Counted from the stretch's first letter, positions 34,129-42,681 are shown. The stretch: DNA of 64,000 bases from UBA877 sp034436335 (GCA_034436335.1 DAOTVO010000012.1:1-64000), one strand, 5' to 3'. The notes: generated by a model not told the origin, from the letters alone. Program-made: numbers and translations.

Positions 34129-34134
34129 ATTATA
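34129..34134 (-). promoter_or_regulatory. -10 box of the sortase operon
   Basis: On the minus strand the sequence reads GCGGTATAATCGCCCCCGTG. TATAAT stands 7 nt before the GTG start codon, so transcription should begin at or next to it. The -35 region is poor (a T tract). Confidence 0.65.
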
Positions 34135-34147
34135 CCGCAGGGCCGGT

Positions 34148-34175
34148 TTGCAAAAAAATGTAATTGCGGTATGAT
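34148..34175 (+). promoter_or_regulatory. Promoter of the DUF3048 lipoprotein gene
   Basis: -35 TTGCAA (34148-34153), a 16-nt spacer, and -10 TATGAT (34170-34175). It lies back-to-back with the sortase promoter. Confidence 0.65.
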
Positions 34176-34201
34176 ACTATCTTCAGTGATCAAGGAGGAT
34201 C

Positions 34202-35380
34202 ATGACCATGAAAAAATCATTGCCTCTGCTCGTTGTGCTTTCTTTCCTGCTGGCGGCCTGCGGAGCGAATACGGCAACGCCGGTCATCACCGCAGCGCCC
34301 CCCACCAAGACTGCGGAGGAATCTCCTGCAACAAAAGCACCTTCCCCAAGTCCCACACCGGAGGCCGTGGCTACTTCGACGCCGAGCGGCGAATATGGTC
34401 CCACCAATTTCCCCAGCGATGTAAATCCCCTGACCGGCCTTCAGGTCTCCAACCCGGCCCTGCTGGAACGCCGGCCGATGGCAATCAAAGTCGCCAACCT
34501 GCCGCGTAGCGTCCGCCCGCAGTGGGGGCTTTCGCTGGCCGACATCGTTTTCGAGCATTATACCGAAGCGGGGTCCACCCGTTTCACGGCCATCTTCTAC
34601 GGCAATGACGCAGACATGGTCGGCCCGATTCGTTCGGCGCGTTTTGTGGATGTGCACCTCGTGCGCGGCTACCAGGCCGTCTTTGCCTTTGGCCTGGCAG
34701 ATAAAAGAGTGCTAGACCGCCTCTTCAGTTCCGAATATACCAACCGTCTGGTCATTGAGGGGTCAAACTCCCCGCTTTCTCGCTATGACCCCAATGGTTC
34801 CAACTATCTCGTCGCCAATACGGCCGAATTGAGCAAGTTTATCACCGGGAAAGGCATCGAAAACGGCCGCCAGAATCTCGACGGGATGTACTTCAATGTA
34901 AACGCTCCTGCCGGAGGACAAGCCGCTGAGAAATTCGTCGTCCGATTTTCGGCCGCCGTCTACAATCTCTGGCAATACGACACCGCGTCGGGTAAATACC
35001 TGCGTTTTTCCGAGACGGCGGAGGATTTTTATGACGGACAGCGCGCCAAATACGCTCCCCTCACCGACCGGCTGACAGGAGAACAACTTGCCTTTGACAA
35101 CGTGGTTGTGCTCTTTGTACCCAATGAATATTACAGCCGGGACCCGGAGGTCATTGATATCCTTTTGCTGGGCAGTGGAACTGCTTATGCTTTCCGAGAC
35201 GGGCAAGTCTATCAAGTTCAGTGGAGGCGCGCTTCGCCCGACGCAGTCGTATCGCTTGTCTATCCGGATGGCTCTCCCTTCCCCTTCAAGCCGGGCAACA
35301 CCATGTTCGAAATCATCGGCAAGTACTCTAACGTCACAGATAGCGGAGAAGGCTTGCGTTTCCAGCACCTGATGCCTTGA
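34202..35380 (+). CDS. DUF3048 (YerB-like) lipoprotein
   Basis: A 392-aa protein. A lipoprotein signal ends in LLAACG (Cys20), and a Ser/Thr/Pro linker follows to about residue 65. DUF3048 starts at NPLTGLQVSNPALLERRPMA and contains RPQWGLSLADIVFEHYTEAG and VGPIRSARFVD, characteristic phrases of the family. The C-terminal half with FPFKPGNTMFEIIG fits the second DUF3048 domain. The molecular function of the family is unknown; it is exported and membrane-anchored. AAGGAGG precedes ATG 34202, with an alternative ATG six bases later. Confidence 0.92.
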   Translation: MTMKKSLPLLVVLSFLLAACGANTATPVITAAPPTKTAEESPATKAPSPSPTPEAVATSTPSGEYGPTNFPSDVNPLTGLQVSNPALLERRPMAIKVANLPRSVRPQWGLSLADIVFEHYTEAGSTRFTAIFYGNDADMVGPIRSARFVDVHLVRGYQAVFAFGLADKRVLDRLFSSEYTNRLVIEGSNSPLSRYDPNGSNYLVANTAELSKFITGKGIENGRQNLDGMYFNVNAPAGGQAAEKFVVRFSAAVYNLWQYDTASGKYLRFSETAEDFYDGQRAKYAPLTDRLTGEQLAFDNVVVLFVPNEYYSRDPEVIDILLLGSGTAYAFRDGQVYQVQWRRASPDAVVSLVYPDGSPFPFKPGNTMFEIIGKYSNVTDSGEGLRFQHLMP

Positions 35381-35440
35381 GCCGCTATCCACACACGCTT
35401 CCAGACGAAAGCGTTCGGCAATTCTGAATTTGCTATTTAA

Positions 35441-35484
35441 AACAACATCCTTCTCGGCAACTCTGGAGAAGGATGTTGTTTTTT
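35441..35484. terminator. Bidirectional intrinsic terminator
   Basis: AACAACATCCTTCTC (35441-35455) pairs with GAGAAGGATGTTGTT (35466-35480), a 15-bp stem with TTTT on the right and AAAA-type sequence on the left. It serves both convergent genes. Confidence 0.92.
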
Positions 35485-35493
35485 CGTCTAAAT

Positions 35494-35979
35494 CTATGCC
35501 TGCCCGCTCGCGCCCTTCCGCTTGCGATAGGGTATCAAAAGCAAGAAACCAATTGCAATCACCAATTGGCCAATTTCAACACCGGTGGCCTGCCAGGGCC
35601 CGAAGAGAAGGGGGTTGGGCAAGTGTTGTGTTCCCAGGCCAAAGACATCGGCCATTCCTGCAAAGACCACTATTACGTAACCGGTAGCCACCAGCCGGGA
35701 TCCGATGTCCGCCGCAATGGTTCGAGCGGTGTTCTTCCAGAAACCCGTCAGGCCGATATAACCGCCCAGGCACATGATTCCAAGGCCAACAGTGAATGTG
35801 GCAATCTGGATGAATCCAACCACAGGACTGCGGTCGAGGCCGAATAATGCGGGTTTCGCTCCCAACAGAAAGAGAAACAGTCCGAGCAGGGTCAACAGCA
35901 GACTAATCCGGATGCGCCCTCGGGATGGAACAGCAAGGGGGGTGGTATCTGAGAGGGAGGAAGATTCGGAAGTTGTCAT
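35494..35979 (-). CDS. Four-helix membrane protein of unknown function
   Basis: A 161-aa protein. A polar Ser/Thr-rich N terminus (1-22) is followed by four hydrophobic segments (about 26-45, 53-77, 90-112 and 134-152) and a basic C-terminal tail (PYRKRKGASGQA). No family recognised. Its ATG overlaps the stop of the M19 dipeptidase gene as ATGA, so it is translationally coupled to it. Confidence 0.78.
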   Translation of the reverse strand: MTTSESSSLSDTTPLAVPSRGRIRISLLLTLLGLFLFLLGAKPALFGLDRSPVVGFIQIATFTVGLGIMCLGGYIGLTGFWKNTARTIAADIGSRLVATGYVIVVFAGMADVFGLGTQHLPNPLLFGPWQATGVEIGQLVIAIGFLLLIPYRKRKGASGQA

Positions 35980-37070
35980 GATGGCAAAGAATCGTGAAGG
36001 ATACGAAGCCAGTTACCACCAAAAATGGCGGCAATTTCATCTTCTCCGTAGCCTCTGTCGCCCAGAAGGGGGGCCAGTTTTTGCAGGTCAGCGATGCTAT
36101 CCACTTCGGCCGGGACCGCCTCCACGCCAAAGCCGCCGTCGAAGTCGCTGCCGAAACCAACATGCCCGGCGTCGCCAACCAATTGGCAAATGTGGTCCAC
36201 ATGCGCGGCAGTCAGGGCAAAGGGGACGTTCTCGCGGCGCTCACCGCGCGTCCAGCCATAATTCAGGAATTTGCAACTCGGCACCAGACCGATGACGCCG
36301 CCGCGCGCTGCCGGGGCTTTGATGACCGCGTCCGAAAGATGGCGGTTGCCGGAATACTCCGGGATGATAGCCGCCGCGTTGGCGTGACTGGCAATGACAG
36401 GGCCAGGGTAGAGGTCGAGAGCCTGACGGGCAGCCAGTTCGTCCATGTGACTGAGGTCGAGAATGAAGCCGATATCGGCCATGGCTTTGAGCAAAGCACG
36501 GCCCTCGTCCGTCAGCGGACCGGATTCCCGCGTGCCGCCGCAGTAGCGCGTCCCGGCCCAGGCCAGGCCGATGATGCGCAGTCCGGCCTGCCACCAGTCT
36601 TCCAGTTCGGCCGGGGCACGCACCCCCTCCGCGCCCTCCATAAGGGGGATCAGGCCAACGGGATGCGCTTCGAGGGCCGCGTCGGCCCAATGGGACAGAA
36701 CAGCATCCAGGTCCGGCCGCGAGCCGATAAGGCGGAATTTGTCCGCATGCCGGTCGGTCAGTTCGTGATAAATGTCCAATTGCTGACGGTAGAGGCGGTG
36801 CGCGGTGTCAAAGTCATCGTAATAAACGGTCTCCCAGTCCTGTTTGAGGCGTCCGGGCGTGACAAAGAGGGTGGCAAACACAACAGCCACTCTGCCCTGC
36901 TGATATTCCGGCCAGCCGAGCAGGGTATGCCCCTGGCGGCGGAGGACGGGTGCCTGAGCAGCGGTTTCGATACGGCGCGTTTCGGCGACCGGACGGGTAT
37001 AGTCACGCCCAAAGACCTGGATATTCCAGGCAATATCTTCATGAGCGTCAACAATCAGAGGAGGATTCAT
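35976..37070 (-). CDS. Membrane dipeptidase (peptidase M19)
   Basis: A 364-aa protein. Metal-binding DAHEDIAW (HxD) is at about 8-15, the bridging Glu lies in PLMEGAEG, His ligands in DLSHMDE and ASHANAAA, and an Asp in GFGSDFDGG. This is the full M19 set, and the length is usual. M19 enzymes hydrolyse dipeptides, often with a D-residue at the C-terminal position. No signal peptide is visible, so it is probably cytoplasmic. It begins about 60 bp after the S1 gene, just beyond that gene's terminator. Confidence 0.92.
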   Translation of the reverse strand: MNPPLIVDAHEDIAWNIQVFGRDYTRPVAETRRIETAAQAPVLRRQGHTLLGWPEYQQGRVAVVFATLFVTPGRLKQDWETVYYDDFDTAHRLYRQQLDIYHELTDRHADKFRLIGSRPDLDAVLSHWADAALEAHPVGLIPLMEGAEGVRAPAELEDWWQAGLRIIGLAWAGTRYCGGTRESGPLTDEGRALLKAMADIGFILDLSHMDELAARQALDLYPGPVIASHANAAAIIPEYSGNRHLSDAVIKAPAARGGVIGLVPSCKFLNYGWTRGERRENVPFALTAAHVDHICQLVGDAGHVGFGSDFDGGFGVEAVPAEVDSIADLQKLAPLLGDRGYGEDEIAAIFGGNWLRILHDSLPS

Positions 37071-37076
37071 GAGAAA

Positions 37077-37118
37077 AATAAAACCCAGTTTCCCCCACTG
37101 GCGCGCGGGAAACCGGGC
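37077..37118 (-). terminator. Intrinsic terminator of the S1 gene
   Basis: CCCAGTTTCCC (37084-37094) pairs with GGGAAACCGGG (37108-37118) with one G-T pair. TTTTATTTTT follows on the minus strand. Confidence 0.8.
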
Positions 37119-37131
37119 AATTTTCTGGGGA

Positions 37132-38358
37132 TTATTCTTCGCTTTCCAGATTGATGTCTTCCAAGTCTATCTGCTTGAAATCGAGGTCTTTGTAAGCGCC
37201 CGAATCGACCTTGCGCAGGCTGAGGCCAATGCGGCGCTGTTCGGGGTCAATGCGGATGATACGCAATGTGAGGACGTCGCCTTCATGCAGTTTTTCTTTG
37301 GGGTGTTCGATGCGCGTTTCGCTGATTTCCGAAACGTGGATGAGGCCTTCCAGGTCGCCCTCGATGCGGGCAAAAGCGCCGAACTTGGTCAGGCGGGTCA
37401 CGACGCCTTCCACCAGTTGGCCCACCTTGAACTTCTCGACTTTCCTGCGCCAGGGGTCGTCTTGCAAGGCGCGGATGGAGAGGCCAATGCGTTTTTTCTC
37501 GCGGTCAATGTGAATGACCTTGACTTTGACTTCCTGCCCCACTTCGAGCACTTCGGAGGGATGCTGGATGTGTTCCCAGGAAATCTCGGACAGATGAACC
37601 AGGCCATCGGCGCCGTTGACGTTGACAAAAGCGCCAAAGTCGGCCAGGCTGGTCACCTTGCCGGTATATTCTTTGCCCTCTTCGAGCGACTCAATAACGC
37701 GTTCTTTGATGGACTGACGCGTCTCGGTCGAAGCGGCACGCTCGGAAAGGATGAGGCGGCGGCGTTTGCGGTCCACTTCGATGACGCGCACGGTGATCTC
37801 TTCGCCAATCATGCTGGCATAGCGGGCATCGGGGGTATCCCCCGTGATGGCCATACGGCGTGAAATGCCCAACTGAGAGGCGGGCACAAAGCCGCGCAGG
37901 CCATGAATGGGGACGATCAGACCACCTTTGTTGAAGCCTTCGATTTTGCCGGTAAACGTTGAGTTGTCCTCGAGCATTTTCTCGACTTCTGCCCAGCCTT
38001 TTTGCTCCTGAGCGCGAGTGAAGGACAGCATAATATTGCCGCTCGAATCTTCAGCAGAAAGGACAAAAACCGGGATTTCCTCCCCCACTTTCATCGCCGC
38101 ACGGGTTTCGGGGTCAATGGATTCCAATTCTCGGCCGGTGATGACGCCTTCGGATTTAGCGCCAATGCTCACCAGTATCTGTGACTGGCCAATACTGGCA
38201 ATCATGCCCATACGAATTTCGCCCGCCTGAGGAAAGTCAAGAGCGACCCCTTCCTGGTCGAGCAAAGTTTCCATGTTTGTGTGGTTGTTCATGCCTTCGG
38301 CAGGCTGAATATTCTCGGGCGATTCCCCCGCCCCGAGATGGGTTTCGTTTTGTTCCAT
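37132..38358 (-). CDS. rpsA: 30S ribosomal protein S1 (four S1 domains)
   Basis: A 408-aa protein. After an acidic N-terminal stretch of about 43 residues there are four OB-fold S1 domains starting near residues 45, 133, 220 and 305. The third and fourth have the classic phrases DFGAFVNV..GLVHLSEISW and KFGAFARI..GLIHVSEIS. The C terminus is acidic. Six domains are usual in proteobacteria; four is common in Gram-positive-type and related phyla. It binds mRNA at the ribosome. ATG 38358 is chosen because the good promoter at 38392-38421 lies just upstream. Confidence 0.92.
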   Translation of the reverse strand: MEQNETHLGAGESPENIQPAEGMNNHTNMETLLDQEGVALDFPQAGEIRMGMIASIGQSQILVSIGAKSEGVITGRELESIDPETRAAMKVGEEIPVFVLSAEDSSGNIMLSFTRAQEQKGWAEVEKMLEDNSTFTGKIEGFNKGGLIVPIHGLRGFVPASQLGISRRMAITGDTPDARYASMIGEEITVRVIEVDRKRRRLILSERAASTETRQSIKERVIESLEEGKEYTGKVTSLADFGAFVNVNGADGLVHLSEISWEHIQHPSEVLEVGQEVKVKVIHIDREKKRIGLSIRALQDDPWRRKVEKFKVGQLVEGVVTRLTKFGAFARIEGDLEGLIHVSEISETRIEHPKEKLHEGDVLTLRIIRIDPEQRRIGLSLRKVDSGAYKDLDFKQIDLEDINLESEE

Positions 38359-38391
38359 AATTGAGACTACTCCGGATAAGGTATTAGAAAG

Positions 38392-38421
38392 ATTATACCA
38401 GTCGAATGGATAACTTGGCAA
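38392..38421 (-). promoter_or_regulatory. Promoter of rpsA
   Basis: On the minus strand, -35 TTGCCA (38416-38421), an 18-nt spacer, and -10 TATAAT (38392-38397). Confidence 0.72.
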
Positions 38422-38437
38422 CCCCGCGTTTTTATTT

Positions 38438-38707
38438 TCATCTCGCCGCAGTGCGCCTGCCCCACAAAATGCCGAGTAGAATGATGGCAACCAACAGGAT
38501 ACCCAGCAGGAGGATGCCGGTCATATTTGCAGATGCCGGAGCAGCGCCAGCCGATGGCGTTGGCGTGGCAGAGGGACCCTGCACGGGAGTTGCAACAGAG
38601 GCCGCATGCACCTCTTTGAAGGCCAGCAGTGTGCCTGCGGCAAAAGAAATCACAAGAAGAGAAAGCGTCAGGGTAACGAAAAGAGGAAAAGGACGTGTCG
38701 GTTTCAT
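38438..38707 (-). CDS. Small exported protein with C-terminal membrane anchor
   Basis: An 89-aa protein. Signal-peptide-like residues 8-30 end in AFKEVHAAS. A Pro/Thr/Ala linker (about 36-58) follows, then a hydrophobic segment (63-80) and a basic tail GRRTAAR. The order linker, NMTG, hydrophobic stretch, Arg-rich tail resembles a sortase substrate, but no LPxTG or LAxTG motif is present. GGAAGG just before ATG 38707 is very close. An in-frame ATG at 38722 is an alternative. Function unknown. Confidence 0.65.
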   Translation of the reverse strand: MKPTRPFPLFVTLTLSLLVISFAAGTLLAFKEVHAASVATPVQGPSATPTPSAGAAPASANMTGILLLGILLVAIILLGILWGRRTAAR

Positions 38708-38744
38708 GCCTTCCAAGTATATCATGTCATCGGAAGGCCTTTGG

Positions 38745-38750
38745 TATAAT
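38745..38750 (+). promoter_or_regulatory. -10 box of the serS leader
   Basis: TTTGGTATAATAGCC; TATAAT stands 7-10 nt before the start of the structured T-box leader. The stretch 38708-39097 carries no gene beyond promoter and leader. Confidence 0.6.
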
Positions 38751-38756
38751 AGCCTT

Positions 38757-39080
38757 ACCAAAGGCCAGGCCGAAGACAAGTAGCCGCCTTACGGTGCAGA
38801 GACCTGCCGGTTCCCGGTGCGAGGCAGGCCGAAAAGCGGCGAAATCCCCTTCGGCGTCTGTCGGGTGAAGGTTCAATCTGCCCCCAGACAGCCGCTCCCG
38901 CAAGGCCGGTTGCCATAAGGGAGACGGGATGCGCCCGTTAGCGCGCGGCAAAGGCCCGACCCCACCCCGGCCCCAAAAGAATTTGCAATCTGGGGGAGGC
39001 AGAGAAACCGGAGGGGCGGGTAAAAGCAGGTGGCACCACGAGACGCCCCTCGTCCTGCACAGACGGGGCGTATTCTTTTT
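38757..39080 (+). promoter_or_regulatory. T-box leader (tRNA-Ser sensing) of serS
   Basis: Stem I closes through GCCGAAG and CTTCGGC. Its internal loop has AGTA on the 5' side and GAAATCC on the 3' side, the loop-E arrangement of T-boxes, giving specifier codon TCC (Ser). The T-box bulge AGGTGGCACC is at 39028-39037. A terminator follows: ACGCCCC (39043-39049) / GGGGCGT (39065-39071) then ATTCTTTTT. Uncharged tRNA-Ser(GGA) would bind the TCC specifier and the T-box bulge, open the terminator and allow serS transcription. Confidence 0.93.
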
Positions 39081-39097
39081 GCTACTGGAGGTGCAGC

Positions 39098-40372
39098 ATG
39101 TTGGACATCAATTTGATTCGCGAACAGCCCGACCTGGTGCGTCAGGCGTTACGCAACCGCCAAATGGACCCCGCACCGGTCGACTCCGTCCTGGCGCTGG
39201 ACGAACGCCGCCGCGCTCTGCTAACCGAGGTGGAGGCGCTCAAAGCCGAGCGCAATGCCGTCTCGAAGGAAATCGGCAAAATGAAAGACCCTGCAGAACG
39301 GCAGGCGAAAATCGAAGCCATGCGCGTCGTCGGCGACCGGATTGCCGAACTCGATAAGCAGGTGGCCGAAGTAGAAGAAGAACTGCGCGCCATTGTGGCG
39401 GCAATTCCGAACCTGCCGGATGCGCGCACGCCGCTTGGCAAAGATGAATCCGAGAACATCGTCTTGCGCTCGGTGGGTAAACTGCCGGAATTCGATTTCG
39501 AGCCAAAAGTCCACTGGGACCTCGGCCCGGCGCTCGGCATCATGGACTTCGAGCGCGGCGTCAAGATTACCGGCTCGCGCTTCTATGTGCTGAGCGGCGC
39601 AGGGGCACGCCTGCAGCGGGCGCTCATCGCCTACATGCTCGACCTGCACATCCGCCAGGGATACACCGAACAGTATCCGCCCTTCATGGTCAAAGCGGCG
39701 ACGCTCTTCGGAGCCGGGCAACTGCCCAAATTTGCCGACAATCTCTACCACGACGCCGAAGAAGACCTGTGGATGGTGCCAACCGCCGAGGTGCCGTTGA
39801 CCGGTCTGCACATGGACGAGATTCTCGATGAAAAGCAACTGCCGCTGATGTACACGGCTTATACCCCTTGCTTCCGCCGCGAAAAAATGAGCGCCGGGCG
39901 CGACGTGCGCGGCATCAAGCGCGGCCACCAGTTCGACAAGGTCGAAATGTACATCTACTGCAAGCCAGAAGAATCAGACGCCATGCTGGAGAGAATGCGC
40001 GAACATGCCGAAGCCACCTGCGCCGGGCTGGGACTTCCGTACCGCGTCAAACAACTCTGCACCGGCGACCTGGGCTTCGGCTCGGCCATCACCTACGATA
40101 TCGAGGTCTGGGCAGCAGGCTTGCAGGAATGGCTGGAGGTTTCCTCGGTCTCCAATGTGACCGACTTCCAGGCGCGGCGGGCAAACATACGCTATCGTCC
40201 GGCAGACGGATCAAAGGTCCGCTTCGTACATACGCTGAACGGCTCCGGGCTGGGGATGCCGCGCACGCTGATTGCTGTCCTCGAGAATTACCAGCAGGCT
40301 GACGGTTCAGTGAAAGTGCCAGAAGCCCTCCTGCCCTGGATGGGAGGCGTGGAAGTGATTCGCCCGGTCTGA
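39098..40372 (+). CDS. serS: Seryl-tRNA synthetase
   Basis: A 424-aa class II synthetase of normal length. The N-terminal helical arm (about 30-105, coiled coil) binds the long tRNA-Ser variable arm. Motif 2 is CFRREKMSAGRDVRGIKRGH and motif 3 GSGLGMPRTLIAVLENYQ. QFDKVEMY is also diagnostic. ATG 39098 follows CTGGAGG. Expression is under the T-box leader. It is followed within 10 bp by a DUF456 gene. Confidence 0.97.
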   Translation: MLDINLIREQPDLVRQALRNRQMDPAPVDSVLALDERRRALLTEVEALKAERNAVSKEIGKMKDPAERQAKIEAMRVVGDRIAELDKQVAEVEEELRAIVAAIPNLPDARTPLGKDESENIVLRSVGKLPEFDFEPKVHWDLGPALGIMDFERGVKITGSRFYVLSGAGARLQRALIAYMLDLHIRQGYTEQYPPFMVKAATLFGAGQLPKFADNLYHDAEEDLWMVPTAEVPLTGLHMDEILDEKQLPLMYTAYTPCFRREKMSAGRDVRGIKRGHQFDKVEMYIYCKPEESDAMLERMREHAEATCAGLGLPYRVKQLCTGDLGFGSAITYDIEVWAAGLQEWLEVSSVSNVTDFQARRANIRYRPADGSKVRFVHTLNGSGLGMPRTLIAVLENYQQADGSVKVPEALLPWMGGVEVIRPV

Positions 40373-40380
40373 AGGCAGTC

Positions 40381-40890
40381 ATGGTCATCGGCGATTACTA
40401 CTTAAATGCTGACCTGCTCATCCGCGGGCTGACGCTGACCGCCATGCTGGTAGGACTGGCCGTGACGCCCATCCTGCCGGGGCTGGTGATCATTTGGGCC
40501 GTTGCGCTGGTCTATGGACTGGTCACGGAGTTCGGCGTGCTGGGCTGGGTCATGTTCGCCTTCCTGACCGTTCTAATGATAGCCGGCTCGCTGCTGGATA
40601 ACGTGCTGATGGGCGCTTCAGCGCACAAGGAAGGCGCGCCCTGGTGGGCGGTGATTCTGGCGCTGCTGGCGGCCATCGTGGGCAGTTTCATCCTCCCCAT
40701 TCCCATTGTTGGCGGCGTCATTGCCGCATTGCTGACGCTTTTTCTCATCGAACTGGCGCGGCGCAAGGACGCCCGCCAGGCGCTGAACTCCCTCAAGGGA
40801 ATGCTGGTGGGCTGGGGCTGGGCGTTCGTTTTTCGGTTTATAATAGGCCTTGTCATGATAGGCCTGTGGATGATTTGGGCCTGGGCCTGA
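40381..40890 (+). CDS. DUF456 family membrane protein
   Basis: A 169-aa protein with four to five helices. The sequence matches the DUF456 plan: VTPILPGLVIIWAVALVYG, a central LLDNVLMGASAHKEGAP loop, GSFILPIPIVGGVIAALL, and a terminal LKGMLVGWGWAFVFRFIIGL. Glycine-zipper-like helices are characteristic. Function unknown. It starts 8 bp after serS and is followed by another small membrane protein gene, so the three are probably one transcript. Confidence 0.88.
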   Translation: MVIGDYYLNADLLIRGLTLTAMLVGLAVTPILPGLVIIWAVALVYGLVTEFGVLGWVMFAFLTVLMIAGSLLDNVLMGASAHKEGAPWWAVILALLAAIVGSFILPIPIVGGVIAALLTLFLIELARRKDARQALNSLKGMLVGWGWAFVFRFIIGLVMIGLWMIWAWA

Positions 40891-40922
40891 CGGGTATCCG
40901 GATTTGCAAAAGGAGATGCAAA

Positions 40923-41213
40923 ATGCCAAATATTATTCACGAACTGATTCAGTTGCTCGCTTCGCTGCTGCGCTTCCTGGGCCTGGCCATCTTTGGCCTG
41001 GGGTTCGGCTGGCTGGCGCTCGACCTGCTAAAAAAATCGTCTCTGTGGCAGGTGCAGATTGCTGTTTTTCTGGGCCTGGCCGGCCTGTTGATTGCCATAG
41101 CCGTCTATACGGCCTGGGGCGCGCTGGGCGCGTTTGCCGCCGGCGCCGGAGTCGCCATCCTGATTTGGGGACTGCCCAAGAAGGAAAAACCGGCAGAAGA
41201 GAAGAAAGACTGA
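40923..41213 (+). CDS. Small three-helix membrane protein
   Basis: A 96-aa protein with hydrophobic segments at about 10-35, 43-62 and 66-84, then a charged tail (PKKEKPAEEKKD). AAAGGAG lies 6-8 nt before ATG 40923, which decides the start over in-frame codons inside the DUF456 gene. No family recognised. It is the last gene before the terminator of the serS unit. Confidence 0.78.
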   Translation: MPNIIHELIQLLASLLRFLGLAIFGLGFGWLALDLLKKSSLWQVQIAVFLGLAGLLIAIAVYTAWGALGAFAAGAGVAILIWGLPKKEKPAEEKKD

Positions 41214-41235
41214 TTCGCTCCTGACGGCTCTTGAA

Positions 41236-41294
41236 AAGCCTCTGGCGCAATGACCGGGTTTCATACCGGGATGGCGCCGGAGGCTTGCTTTTTT
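41236..41294 (+). terminator. Long intrinsic terminator after the serS unit
   Basis: AAGCCTCTGGCGC (41236-41248) pairs with GCGCCGGAGGCTT (41274-41286) with one mismatch. An inner CCGGGTTTCATACCCGG-type hairpin and GCTTTTTT follow. Confidence 0.88.
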
Positions 41295-41309
41295 GGCAAA
41301 GGGAAATTT

Positions 41310-41567
41310 TTACGCTTCTCTCGCGGCCTTCGGCTCGCGGGATGAAAGAAGGGAAATTAATCCCCGCCCGGCAAAAACAAGCAAAACGCTGAGGGAAAGG
41401 AACCCGGCCAGCATCAGCAGGATGAATTTCCAGGTGTCGGCCGGGACGTGGGCAACCGTCGCGCGCAAATCATGGATGCGATTGCCCAGCCCCTCGACGA
41501 ACTCGCGGCGCGGGGAAACCGGTTTGAGCAATGCCGACAATCGGTTTTCAATCAAATTTTCTTCCAT
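41310..41567 (-). CDS. Small single-pass membrane protein, possible anti-sigma partner
   Basis: An 85-aa protein. A cytoplasmic N-terminal region (MEENLIENRLSALLKPVSPR, to about 40) is followed by one hydrophobic helix (about 46-70) and an Arg/Ser tail. It starts 4 bp after the stop of the ECF sigma gene on the same strand, the usual place of an anti-sigma factor, but it is short and has no visible zinc-finger HxxxCxxC motif. The anti-sigma role is inference from position. Confidence 0.7.
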   Translation of the reverse strand: MEENLIENRLSALLKPVSPRREFVEGLGNRIHDLRATVAHVPADTWKFILLMLAGFLSLSVLLVFAGRGLISLLSSREPKAAREA

Positions 41568-41571
41568 AGCC

Positions 41572-42135
41572 TCACTCTCCTGTAATATCAACACTTTCCA
41601 GATGTTCGCGTAACGCCAGCAGGGTGCGGTGATAGAGGCTTTTGACAGCGCCTTCACTGCGTCCCATGATAGCGCCAATTTCGGCATTCGAGAGATGTTC
41701 CACAAACTTCAAAATGAGCAGGTGCTGGCGTTCCGGCGACAAATGGCGGATAATGCGCAGCAAGGCTTCCTGTTCCTGGGTTTGTACGATAGATGTTTCG
41801 GGAGCCGCGCCCTTGTAATGCAGGTTGGGAGCATCGGAGAGAGGAATTTCCTGACGGCGAGAACGATCGCGGTGCCAGTTGGCAACCAGGTTGTGAGCAA
41901 TCCGATACAGCCAGGCCGAAAACGGCACACCCCGATCGGTGTAATTCTGGATATGATGCAAGGCGCGGTAGAAGACGCGAGCGGTCAGGTCTTCGGCGTC
42001 ATGAACATTGCCGGTGCGATAATAGACGTAGTTGTAAATACGTTCCACGTAACGCTCGTAGAGGAGTCCAAAAGCCTCCTTGTCCCCTTGCAAGGCGCGC
42101 TCCAGGATTTCGGCTTCATCGTTGATTTCCGGCAT
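41572..42135 (-). CDS. ECF-type RNA polymerase sigma factor
   Basis: A 187-aa protein. Region 2 (about 12-80) has FGLLYERYVERIYNYVYYRT, HDAEDLTARVFYRAL and FSAWLYRIAHNLVANWHRD. Region 4 (about 125-180) has LSPERQHLLILKFVEHLSNA and the helix-turn-helix IGAIMGRSEGAVKSLYHRTL. ATG 42135 is preferred because GAGGTGA lies 5 nt upstream. It pairs with the small membrane protein downstream. The target regulon is unknown. Confidence 0.92.
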   Translation of the reverse strand: MPEINDEAEILERALQGDKEAFGLLYERYVERIYNYVYYRTGNVHDAEDLTARVFYRALHHIQNYTDRGVPFSAWLYRIAHNLVANWHRDRSRRQEIPLSDAPNLHYKGAAPETSIVQTQEQEALLRIIRHLSPERQHLLILKFVEHLSNAEIGAIMGRSEGAVKSLYHRTLLALREHLESVDITGE

Positions 42136-42277
42136 TTCGGTCACCTCAAGCGGCGGGCTGCATAGCATGTAACCCTGTGGGCAGAAAAAAGTCACGCGCA
42201 GAGCAGATGCAATAGCGGATAAAGTATATCATGTTCGATTGTGCTATAATTTGGCTGCATGGGACAGACTCCCAGCC

Positions 42278-42675
42278 TGGGGATGACAGGCTTCGACGGG
42301 AGAGGCTGGTCCCGGAATGCGAGCCGAGAGGCGCCGAACTCGTTAAACCAGCGCAAACAATTAAGTGCCAACAACACTTCCTACGCTGCGATGCCCCTCG
42401 CTGCATAAGCGATGAGCAGAACAGCCGGCCTCCATAGATGAGGCCGCGTCCACCCGATCCGTGCTCCGCCCCGGAGAGGGATTGGGCGTCACAATGGGCG
42501 GAGTGCCGCGCCCGACGCCGCTGACGGCGCGAAAGAGGGGCCTTCGGGTCCCGGCGGCTAACTGCAGGTTCGTTTTGCCGGCTGAATGGCCTGCAGTGAT
42601 ACGCTCAACCGGCTACGCTCGTAGAGTTCCGAGGGCCGAATCTTTCGGACGCGGGTTCGATTCCCGCCATCTCCA
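42278..42675 (+). ncRNA. ssrA: Transfer-messenger RNA (tmRNA)
   Basis: The 5' end GGGGATGACAGGCTTCGACG and 3' end GACGCGGGTTCGATTCCCGC followed by CATCTCCA form the tRNA-like domain (acceptor GGGGATG/CATCTCC, T arm with TTCGATT). CCA is not encoded. The tag frame runs from GCC 42367 to TAA 42406-42408 and reads ANNTSYAAMPLAA; the PLAA end suits ClpXP-type recognition. TATAAT at 42244-42249 is the likely -10 box. It rescues stalled ribosomes with SmpB, which is not in the window. Confidence 0.96.
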
Positions 42676-42681
42676 CACCTT

